Positions 48,956 through 59,900 of a stretch of 64,000 nucleotides of DNA are shown piece after piece; position 1 is the stretch's first letter; every line of letters begins with the position of its first letter. The stretch comes from Solanum dulcamara. Its lineage: Eukaryota; Streptophyta; Magnoliopsida; Solanales; Solanaceae. The notes beneath the pieces were generated by a model. The model had not been told where the DNA came from. It ran no database searches and worked only from the letters and a program-made list of their open reading frames with translations. The DNA is taken from the NCBI RefSeq assembly GCF_947179165.1, contig NC_077243.1:4768001-4832000 (forward strand), in the 5' to 3' direction. Made by a program: the position numbers and the translations under genes.

Positions 48956-49516
48956 ATGATTGGTTAGTTTTTGATTGGTATATTGGATGATAGTTTTTGA
49001 TGAACTAGTTGATTTTTGCTTATAGTTTTTAATGAATTAGTTGATTTTGGATAGTTGGAATTTGTGGATATTTTTTTGGTGTTCATAGGTGACATTGGTT
49101 GGACAATTAGTTTTTGTTATAATTGAATTTTCAGTTAGTTTTTGTTATGGTTGATTAGTTTTAGTTATGCTTAGGTTTTTATGAATGATGGAATTGATTG
49201 ATTTTGATGGACCAATTTGCTGGAAATATCATGAAAAAGGTCCAGATTACTTATGAATATGTCTTATGTTTCTTTATAGTTTGTGATTTTTACTTATTTG
49301 TATTATAGAATTATATTGTTGTCAATTATTGACTTTAAATTGTATGTTTAATATTTTAGACTGCGTTGTCTTATCATAATAGGACTTCGTATTAATAGAC
49401 TGTCATCACTATCGATTTATAATATTATCGGTCATGAATAAAAGATTTAATAGTGTAACAATTTAAACTTGAAAACTTTTATTTAATCAATACTACTACA
49501 TTCCTGTTATAATTTT
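48956..49516. other. Spacer between DUF1985 remnant and GRF ORF
   Basis: Degenerate TTAGTTTTTGTTATGATTGA-like words recur between 48960 and 49170 (GATTGGTTAGTTTTTG, ATTAGTTTTTGTTATAATTG, AGTTAGTTTTTGTTATGG). No coding frame. The two remnants are convergent across this spacer. Confidence 0.5.
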
Positions 49517-49966
49517 TCAAAAAGCAAACACCAACAACAAAGCATACAATATAATTTTTAGGCCTTTCTCTTTTTCTTCCGTCAAAATCAACCTTTGTTT
49601 TAGTTGATGCCTTTCTATTTCAGTGTCTTTTAGCAATCCTTTGAAGTGATTTCTTTGATCTTCGACTTCTTTGAGTAAAGTCATTAGCAGATCTCTATTT
49701 TCTTCGGAGTTCTGAAGCCTTTCTAACAATTGAAATTTGGCAACGCCTTGAAAATTCGTTGCCTCGGATTTCGAACACAACTTTGATGGGTTGCTCATTG
49801 ATGAATTATTTTCAAGCCACTTAAAAAAAGAACATACGCCAACGGCACAGTTAAAAAATCATCATCCTGGATTCGTATCGATGTGTGATGTCCTCAACGT
49901 AGCAGGAAAACCATAATGACAAATATAAGACTTTTTTGCATTGGATATTTGAGATGCTTGAGACAT
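49517..49966 (-). pseudogene. GRF-type zinc-finger protein with one in-frame stop
   Basis: From ATG 49966 on the minus strand the frame reads MSQASQISNAKKSYICHYGF, then a GRF zinc finger: CHYG...NPG, stop, FFNC....CSFFKW (49920-49810). A coiled coil follows (LLERLQNSEENRDLLMTLLK and EIERHQLKQRLILTEEKEKG) and a short hydrophobic tail (ILYALLLVFAF) before TGA at 49517. The only defect is a TGA exactly where the GRF motif expects Arg (CGA to TGA). Such small GRF plus coiled-coil plus tail proteins are numerous in plant genomes and often linked to Mutator-like elements. A product could start at the downstream ATG 49798 but would lack the finger. Confidence 0.7.
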
Positions 49967-51079
49967 TGTAAACAAAGAGACGTTTTGATTTGTTTAAAAT
50001 AAGATGAAAGAGCTAATGAAGGGGAAAAAAATATGAGATAGCCTTCCTTATATACACCAAAAAAACCGTTGAAAAAAATTATAATTTGTACTTTGTTACC
50101 GTTGGAAAACTTGGATATTTAAATATTCAATGATAATCAAAATATGTAGACCTATCATATAATCAATACATTTCTAAGTGCATAGCTTATAATAAACCTA
50201 TGAGATCTACACTCCATCATTAATAAAGTATATGTGGATTGATACAATAGTCCATATGCTACAACTGTTGAACACATCTCATGCATCTTTACCCTTATTC
50301 CGTAGCGTCCATCTCTACCACCCCTAATGCCTCCAGCCCCATCTCCCATGTCTAGATTATATTTGAAGTCTGATTTTACGTAGTGCACCCTCCACACCAA
50401 GCACCATTTAAAATAATAATTTTACTTATGCAATGAACACTAAAGGAATAAATAAGAAATCAACCTATTTTCTTGAAAATCGTAACGAACACACCCTTTA
50501 TCTTCGTCAGTTTGTCATTGAAATCGTGAAACAGTGAAAAGAAAATAGTTGAGAGAAGGGACAGTAAGGTAATACTCTTTATCTTTTCACCCAACTTATC
50601 CTTTCATTAATTTCACTATCAGATATTTTGTTTTTATTCAGTACATTATCCTGTATTTTGAATTTCTCATTGATTTCACAAGTTAAGATTAGAAGTACTT
50701 TTCCTTATTTTGGAAATAAGTTTACCCATTTTTTATGAAATTTTTCTTGTTGGGTTCAAGTCTTAAAACTATTCGAAAAGCTCTAGCTTGATTGGCATAT
50801 TCTATTAGTACATCTTATTTATTTTTAACGATAGATTCAAAATTTGAAATTTGTGAATTTGAATGTCACTAAATTCACTAACATTTGAGTTACTAGTGAT
50901 AGTACTATATAGTTATTAAAAAATTTAACTTGTAAATCAAAGCTATTGCATTCAGTTGAGTTCGTAGGTACAATCGGATTACTATAAATGAGTGGTTGCT
51001 AGTAATAATGTTGATGAGATATTGAGATTGAAAGATGATTCTAGTATGCATCCGCCTTGCATATATTATTGGCTTGTAC

Positions 51080-52040
51080 GAGTCTACCACACTAGTCAGG
51101 GGACCAGATCCCTTGACACAATCAGTTAATAGAATACTCAAGTTAAATGCAGAAGGTAAAATGCCACTCAAAGTTTTTACGTGAAAAACCTCTTTACTCA
51201 AGGAAGAAAAAATCACGACCTGTCCAACAAGATTTCACCAACCATTCTTCACTGAGATGCAAGAGCAAAGTAATCTATTACAATTTATTGTAACTAGACA
51301 CTAATCCTGTCCACCCCTTAACTTGCAATACCTCTATTACAAGACTTTGAGCCTAAGCAATACCTCTATTGCCCACTATCCCAATTAACTCTAGTTGACA
51401 TAGACTTTGAATACTCCGATCAAGCTAACTCTACCCATGACTCGAAAACTAAGCAATAACTCTATTGCCCACTATACCAACTACCTCTAGTTGACATAGA
51501 CTTCAAACACACCTTTCAAAGCTAACTCTAACAATGAACTCGATGCAAAACTGATACAAGGAAAGATGATCAATATTCCTTTATAGCATAGGAACTGATC
51601 TTACAATGTTAGAACATAAGACACAACATTACAACAAAACAACAACCTAAAACACTATTATTCAAACGTAGCTCGATCAGGTCCCTTGCTGCCTTGAGGA
51701 AGTTGTTCTTCCTTGAGAGAAAATGATGGTCTTTGCTTGTGTATTCTTGATGTGCAAAAACTTAATTGTTTCTTGTCTAAGGATAAGTATTAACGTATGG
51801 ACAAAAACAACCTCGTGCATTCTGATTAGCTGGACGTCTCTGTCCTTCAGTTGCTACCCACCAACCACAATAGGTGGTGGCAGCTTTTACAGCTGGATCA
51901 GGTCGATCAGGTCCCCCGATCAGGTCCCATGATTTGTAGTCTCTTCTGATTTGCCCAAAAACCACAGCAGACTTTTACAACTGACTCCCATTTGGTATGT
52001 GACACACACCAATCATGGGACCAGATCCGTCAATCAGATC
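51080..52040. repeat. Dispersed-repeat segment with internal tandem and GATCAGGTCC words
   Basis: It contains a ~97-bp tandem: AAGCAATACCTCTATTGCCC at 51355 and AAGCAATAACTCTATTGCCC at 51452, each followed by a CTCTAGTTGACATAGACTT block. Farther right, GATCAGGTC words occur at 51675, 51897, 51906 and 51920. It looks like LTR or untranslated DNA of a large retroelement; the type is not certain. Confidence 0.55.
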
Positions 52041-53786
52041 TCATGATTTGTTGATGCATCAAAATTTGAATTATAACATATATGTTTTAATACTATTCGT
52101 TAATAGTGTTTAAAATACTTACATTACGAGACCGCTAATATAATAAGTAAAAGTAAATATTATTGGTAAGCACTAATCGTTAATATAGTAAACATGGTAA
52201 TTAAACAGTTATGACTAATATATATAATAAAATAAAAATCCTTAGCAATTCTGTATCTGTTTTAGTCAAGTGTGTGAAATTATAAGAAACAGTAAACTTT
52301 TGTTCCACGATATCAATTTATATCTTTTTTCCAAGTTATCATTTGGCGACTTCCCATTATCCATTATTTATTTATTTTAGCTTTTAAATAGTGAATGAGA
52401 ATTTAGTGTTTAAAAAAGACCACAAGTTACATCATGAGCGTAAGCATTTATTTATAGTGCGGTAACTATTGAGAATATTTTCCTATCCTAAAGTACTTTA
52501 TTTAATTACTAGCTAGCTGTAGTTGATCATTCTTCAGATGTATAAATCAAAGACGATTTTATCTTAGACTAGTACTACAACTTTACTACCGCCTTGATTA
52601 ATTAAATTATTAACTACCAATATGAACTAGAAAAAAAGAAAATCAAAATGTTCTACCATGGATTGTCGTCAGGTCTATTTTTTTGAAAAAGTTGGACACA
52701 ATAGTCAAAAGTGCTGGTAGGTGAATTTCAAGGAAATCTCCATATTTTTTTTGTTTTCAGATGTCTGGTATCGATTTTGGACCTTGATAATTTGAATTGG
52801 TGTTTCATAAGGCCAATTAAAAAGAGGAGGCTTTCTGTAAGAATTTTTTCATTTTCGGAATCAAATTCAAAATTTATAATTAAGAGTCGAGGGATCTTAT
52901 TCAATCCACCATAAACTTCGATGATAATGATCTCCGGGTATCGATCTAATCTTATGTAGTCGTATTATTATAAGTAGAAGAAGTAAAGAAAGAAGTTCTA
53001 ATTTACTTTGGTTTCTTCTCTTATTGTAAATACACCTAATTATATCAACGGCAATTGACTTTTGTGTATCGATCCTACATCATTTTTTCAACTGACCCAA
53101 CAAGTTGACCTGATCATTTATAAATAAACTTTTTTGAATTGACTAGAAGAAGTTGTTGTCCTTATAGCTCTTTCGAAGAAGCCGCGCTCTAGCCTGCAAT
53201 TCCGACCAGTGGTAGAGGTGATGATCGGGCGGATTGGATGAAATTTGGGCGGATCAAAACGGGTCAAGACTTATCCTAACTAAAATTTGTTTGGATCAAA
53301 ATAAATCAGGTAGTAACTTAACCTGCTCAATTTTTACTAGTTAGTTTTAATTATTTTATTTGTTTTTTTAAAAAAATTAGTACTTAACAAATAATCTATA
53401 TTATGACCATATATAGCATATCAAATTTATAAAAAGTATTTTAAAATATTTTGACAAATTTCTCATGGATTAATTTAAACTACATATCAATTCAATTTTT
53501 AATGAATTGAATAATAAATGGATGAAAACGAATTGAACAGATTGGATTTAATTTTGCCCCTGGCTAGTGTGTATAATCCTTTTGGCATGATACGATATGC
53601 AAATATGAGATTACGTTTTCATGCACGCAACAGTATCATACCAACCTCAAGATTGACGCATGCAAATCGTAATTTTTTCGATTTTGTGTCACATTTCGTG
53701 GAGATTTTTCTATGCACTATTATTATAAAAATATATTTACATAATCAAATCACTTAAATGATAATTACTGGAGCCTCAATATTAGT

Positions 53787-54070
53787 AGTAGTCTCACATC
53801 GGTGAGTGGATGGTAATTTATCTTCTTTTATGGTCTAAACATTTCTCACCGAATTAACTTTTGTAGAGTTAGATTTAAGTTTCATTTTCTTAATCATCAT
53901 AGTATAAGAGATAGGTCCACCCAATACTTGTTGGTCTGGACGTGCAGGGGTACGGTGTTAGTGGTCCCACATCAATGGGTGAGGTGAAAAATTTCTTCGT
54001 AAATAATTTTGGACAATCGTCACTTCTTGAGCTAACTTTTGAGTTTAAGTTACTTTGCATGGTTTATTCC
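53787..54070 (+). mobile_element. TRIM retrotransposon (second copy)
   Basis: LTR-like copies at about 53790-53890 (GTCTCACATCGGTGAGTGGA) and 53963-54065 (GGTCCCACATCAATGGGTGA), each ending in CTAACTTTTGAGTTTAAGTT-like sequence. They flank about 70 bp with AGTATAAGAGATAGG, a decayed primer-site/leader phrase (canonical form GTATCAGAG). Same family architecture as the element at 44765. Confidence 0.6.
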
Positions 54071-55848
54071 TTATCACTCTATTTAATAACATTAATTAGT
54101 GAAAAGAAAAATCACTTTGGATAACTTCACGATGACATTAGCTATTGATCGTGGGATATACTTGCATTGTGAGTTGTTTGGCAAAATGAAAAGGAGGTCA
54201 ATCAAGAATTATATGTTAATCAGAATCAAATCAAAAAGTGTGAAGTGAGTTCTTGTATTAGAAACCGCACATGATGAGAATTTAATAGTAACTTAATTAG
54301 TGGTAAACCCGTTAGCTTGTATCTTAATCAGACTTCTACTCTCACTAGATTAATCCTTTCTAATTTCCCTTATTCAGAATACGCAAACAGAACAATTTTC
54401 AGTCAGATTTTCTTTTCACTAATTACTACGCCTCAGTCCTAAACAAAATTGGGGTCAGTCAAATTTTAACAATTATTAATTTTATTTCAGAAAAACCCAT
54501 GATTTATGATGCTGTAAAATTCTTACTTTTAGAACAAAAAGAAAGTTGATGGATCTAAAAGGGGCGGGCCTTACCATTTCTTCTCTACTTTTCTCTATTT
54601 GGTAATAAGGTTGACCAAATTAGTATGAAAAGATAGACAGGTCAACGGACACAGATTGACTTAGGGCGGCTTGCTATTTACATATATATATATTACCGTA
54701 AAGCCAAAAATACTCATTGAAACGCGGCTTTGTTATAGAAAAGTATGTATTCCAAATATGGCAAATGTCAAAATTTGAACTTATAACTAATTAGACATAC
54801 TTGAGAACCCAGTGCCTATAGTTTAGTGTGAAAAATAGTTTTAGTGACTTCCGAGATATTTTGGTAAAGTTAAGTGATTTTTTCTTGTCAGTAAAATAAA
54901 AAATAATCATATATTGAGGAGACACTATAATTTGTTATATCACAAAGAATAGTACATAATCAATGAAAGTTGTACGAGTCGATTTATTTGAATATTTGAT
55001 TTTGGAGCCAACTTGTTCCACTAGACTACTAGCTAGCTAAATCATGCATGAGCAATTAATGCTTTCTCTGTCGATATATTTATGGTCTATTTGCATTTAA
55101 ACTTAAAATGATTTCAATCCCGCCATTCATGCTCATTGCATGACATTGACGCAACCGCGTCAATAAGCAAAACTATATATAGAATGTAATGTCTTTTGGT
55201 CCTTAATTTATATTACTAGTTCTTTAGAGTATGAAATAATATATACACATACGTGTAAAATGAATAAGTCAAAATGAGTTGAGTTATTAATCTGCCCAAA
55301 AGTTATTTCGGCTGAAATGGGTTAAAATGCGGTCATAATCCGACTCGGTCAATTCTTACTAAATTTATTTTTCATAATTTTTTTAGTGCCTTATAAAATA
55401 TTTTTTTTCTTTATTATAATTATATATAATATATCAAATTTTAAAAAATGTTTTTTTGAAATAATTTTCGTAAGGTTTAAAATATTATATAAAAATTGTT
55501 TTATATTGGTTGTTTTTACTTTAAGTGATTGAATGTGTGATTGTTAATTTAGAGTAATTTTTTTAAAAAAAAAATACAATAAACGATACGGACATTGTTC
55601 GGTAACTTCTGCTACATTTCATAGGGACAGAACCAAATAGCACATGTTTTATCCAAAAGGAACACTTTTTAATAATGCAGTGACATTGAATGAAAACTAG
55701 ATCTAAGCGTTTTCACCAAAAGAAAATTAAAAGGAAGAAAGAAAGTGTGCACACATTTCCTATCCATCTGGTTGATACATTTGACAAGTAGTGGACCAGT
55801 TTAGACAAAAAGAAAATATACAAAAAGGGAAAACAATAATATTGCAAA

Positions 55849-56000
55849 AGTATACCTAACGGGACATTTCTTTCGGGGGCTCAGGACATAACTTGTGATA
55901 AATTAAGGTTGATCTTTAATTTTTGCCCTTAGAAATCAAACGTATACCTAACGCGGCAATTCTTTCGGGGCTCAGGACATAACTTGTGATAAATTATGAT
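55849..56000. repeat. ~90-bp tandem duplication
   Basis: GTATACCTAACGGGACATTT at about 55850 and GTATACCTAACGCGGCAATT at about 55941 each run on through CTTTCGGGG(G)CTCAGGAC and ATAACTTGTGATAAATTA. Confidence 0.85.
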
Positions 56001-56465
56001 ACAAAAGATAAAACTTATGCCCTACAAATAAGTTATTTGCCTTGAGAGGGAAAAAAATTAAAAACCAGCACAAAATAGGGATGGACATGCAAATAAGTAA
56101 TAGTTTAGTTATGAAACTAAAAAATATATATAATTTGTGTGTTTTTGACATCTTTAAAAATATTTTGACAACATCTCCGAAATCAATGTAGTGTACATAT
56201 GGTCTAATTTATAGATGGATTGAATTGGCCAAGTCAAAATGTGCTGCTGAGCCAATAAATGAACCGGCCACAAACTTGAACAGGTTGAAACGATCATGTT
56301 TTCATGGCTAATTTTGTCACCCCTAGCTTCAAGGCTTCCATGCTCGCTAAAGTTTCTAAACAGAACAAAACTTCTTTTGCTTTTCCATAAATATTACCAT
56401 CTTTCATGTTATAGCAAGTCATAGTTTGTTAATTTGTTAGGACCTCAAACAGTTCATGATTTAGC

Positions 56466-56624
56466 AGCAGAAAGGACGCTAAGCAATCCTGCAGCAGTCT
56501 CAAGGAAATTTACAGAGCAAATGCAGCTTCAGCTGCAGCTAACAGTGAGAGTTCTCAAGTTAATACTGCTAATGTCAATCTTTACCAGAAAGCTAAGCAT
56601 CATAGTCGAAAAGTAGAAACATGA
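56466..56624 (+). other. Possible orphan terminal exon
   Basis: After an acceptor-like ATTTAG at 56459-56464 a frame of 52 codons reads KDAKQSCSSLKEIYRANAAS and continues SSQVNTANVNLYQKAKHHSR to a TGA at 56622-56624. The composition looks protein-like, but no upstream exon on the plus strand could be joined to it. It may be a captured or remnant exon, or chance. It lies tail-to-tail with PARP1. Confidence 0.25.
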
Positions 56625-56682
56625 TTTCATCTCTTACAAAGAGGCATTTACATGTGCAGGAAGCGATCTCCTCCTAAAAAAC

Positions 56683-56877
56683 CCAAAATGAGATCTAGCC
56701 CTCCCCATACACAACAAAAGATAACCCCAATGTCAAGCCTGCACAGGATGAGTAAGAAAGTGCAGTTTTTGCTGATATGGAGTTCCCAAAATGAGATCTA
56801 GCCCTCCCCATACACAACCAAAAGATATCAAGCCTGCACATTATGGGTAAGAAAGTGCAGTTTTTGCTGATATGGAG
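56683..56877. repeat. ~100-bp tandem duplication in PARP1 3' UTR
   Basis: CCCAAAATGAGATCTAGCCC begins at about 56681 and again at about 56786. Both copies end GTGCAGTTTTTGCTGATATG. The second copy lacks about ten bases (ACCCCAATGT) of the first. It lies 50-240 bp beyond the PARP1 stop codon. Confidence 0.9.
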
Positions 56878-56926
56878 TGAAACTATCTTTACAAAACACA
56901 CATATTTACAAGTCTGAATCATAACT

Positions 56927-59900
56927 TCACCGCTTGTAATGAAACCTCACTTTGACCAAGAATTGGAGCTTTACCTGCAGAAAATAGAAATTTAAACCAG
57001 TCAGTCCATCAGTATATTCATCTATCATCCATGTACTCCATGTCCCTACCCTCACGACTGAAGAATGGCATGCAAGAAGTTTGAACATGATATCAAAATA
57101 TGCATAATTGTGAAAAGATAAAGCTCCTAAATGATCTCTGCACACAGCTATTAGGCGACCCTGACTTCAAAATGTGAAATAATTGAACTATTGCTCTCTG
57201 AATCAACTAAGAAACTGCTTTAACGGGGTTAATTCATTAGAACGCTTTCTTGCTTTATGTCGGTGGCACAAAATTCTGATGTTCACGAAATACATAAACC
57301 TACTGATTTATAGGAAAGAAGCAAAAGTAAATACATAACATAGTTCATCCAATTCACGGATAGAGTTGGTGTTGCATCAAAACAAGAATAGATGTTGAAT
57401 ACTCTCAATGGTTTATCACCAAACTCTATCAAGAAACAGACCTAATGTTGACAAGAACACTTACTTGGGCAGAGTCGTAGACTATGTATTCATTGTACAG
57501 AAGCTCAGAGTTCTTAACATTTGACGTTACTGGTTTTCCACACGGAACCACAACTTCATCCCTCCAGTTCACAAACTCTGATCTCTCAGGTACTGTCTTG
57601 CCAAGACCCTTAGTAGAGTGCTTTCCTTTAGGAGGTTTGTCCATATACTACATAGAAGCCACACAAAGCCGCAATAAATTCCATAAGTAACAAGGTAAAA
57701 AAGGGCAGACGAAGAGAAATAAGATAACACACTGAATGAACAAAATAACAGCAGTATGGTATGGTATGGCAATCCTACTGTATTTACTCACCTTGGCTGC
57801 CTTTAATTCATAAACCTCACCTAAAGCAACTTCACTGAGAAGCATAAACCCAACAGGGTTCTTGCGATCAGTGAAGCAATATTGTGCACTTTTACTGACC
57901 ATATCAGCAAAGTATATTCCCTTTCCAAACTACAAGGTAGGTAAAGACATTGCACATCAGATAGGTGTAAAGCTTAGTAAATGCCTTGATATACGGACAA
58001 AAGAGTAGCTAAGAAACGGAAGTCAATTCAAAAAGTGCAAAATGTAAAAGTAAGGGGCAGGTGATACCATGTAGCCCGTAGAGGGGGCTTCTGGAGGAGC
58101 GATTCTTAGTCCTTGGCTAAGTATACCCACAAAGTTTGTCAAACGGGAACCTGAAAAGGGTTTCGATGTAGTTAAGTTCACTTTTCATAGTTCGATAATA
58201 GTCTCACAACCTTAAATTTCAAATACAATGTAAATTGTGAGCCATTCAACTGATAAATCCACCAGTTGACAGGTCACCTTGATGTGTGTTTAAACTTACC
58301 ATGCCATAGAAGTATTCTGTTCTTCAGTTTCTCTCTGCAGGGTTTAAACTTGTCAAATTCCCCTTCACGTTCGAGAGAAAATACTTCTTCCACTTCCAGA
58401 ACCCAGTCCTGATAAAAGTCCACATTAGCACATACCCTTTTTCCCAAAAAGTTGAGAAATATAGAACATGTCTTTTTCAAATTGCTTTAATAAGGAGGTA
58501 GATAGCTAAAGGTTCTAAAGACGGAAGGAGAGGATTCAGTTGCATCTATGCTGGTGGTGCTCTCACCAGCACCAGCCCAGTGTGCTTATAGATTCATTTT
58601 GGGTTTCCAGAAGTACAAAACACAAAAAGATTGAAGTAAACAACTAGCAAGCTCCAGAGGAAAAGACGGTTAGAGGAAGAGGGAGTCGCGAACCTACCTT
58701 ATGTGTAGGAGCATGAGTACTTTTGAGATACTTTTCAATCACTCGATAATCTTCACTTTGATGAGGAAGTGGAGATATATCACACTGTAGCTTCTTATAC
58801 TTCTCATCCAGAGAGTCATCATTGTCAATGTCAAAGCCAACAAGTCTTGAAGCTATTTCAATGTCCTGAAGAGCTTCCAGCATTTTTATCTGTCACCAAA
58901 TACACAGGGGCATAAGTTAGCTGGTATCCTGGCACCCAAATGAGGTTAGCTAGAAGAGATGGTGAGTAAAAAATCCAACAGCAGGTTTGCCAAAGAAAAC
59001 AGCAATACGTGGGATGTTGAAGAGGCAGATACCTCAGTCAGAGCATGTCCTCTTAACTCACTCCATGAACTTACTACATAAACTTAAAAGGACTCTTAAG
59101 GATTTATCAATTACTCTTATGATTAATACCAAAAGATGAGGAAACCTAGCATTTCAAACAAGCAATGCTTGATCTTTAAAAATGTGAAAAGAAAAAAAAG
59201 AAGCAATTATAAGCAATTTATAAATGAACTCTGTTGATAAATATGGCTCAAACTTTCTACAAATCATTACGTGGTTCCCTCTTACCCCCATAGACGAACG
59301 CCCTTGAGGCTCATCTGAATCTTAACTTAAATTTCATACAATATCTTCCGTTTCAGCCTTGAGTCAAGATTACAAAATGTTTCTAATGGGAAGTAAATCA
59401 AGACAAAGTTTCACCTAGTCAAGTGGACTCTGGTGCTATGGGGAAAAAATTATATAGAGGAAGGTGATTAGGTATTACAAACCAAATCCAGAACAAAAGC
59501 CTACTATACAAATAATTATGGAGTTTTGCAGAAAAGGAGGAACGGTGGGAAGATGTCATAAAAACAAGATATGCAATGGAAAACCAGAGTGCTCAAACAG
59601 GTCTAAGCCTCCTGTGGAACAGGCCTATGGAAACAAACTAAAAGACCAGGGTGAGTTCTGACTCTCATCAGAATGAAAATTGGAGAAGTGAAGAAAGTTC
59701 GAATGCAGCAAGAAATGTGATGCATGGAAACACTTTAAAAGATGCTTCTCTGATCCATATAGTTCGACAATAATCCCCACTGAACTGTAGCTGAATGCTA
59801 TAGTAATGAAGTTTGGAAATAGTGTCTAGAAGAAACTTAAAAGACTGGGAAATGGGAAGTATCACTCTTCTGCTGACAGAATTGGGGAAGGTAGAATTGG

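Larger units (their letters stand above)
49967..56430. other. Intergenic DNA, repeat-derived
   Basis: No supported gene. Contents recognised: a dispersed-repeat segment with GATCAGGTCC words (51080-52040), a fragment like the 30385 element (53215-53340), a TRIM (53787-54070), another fragment of the 30385 family (55265-55360) and a tandem duplication (55849-56000). The remainder is AT-rich. Confidence 0.6.
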
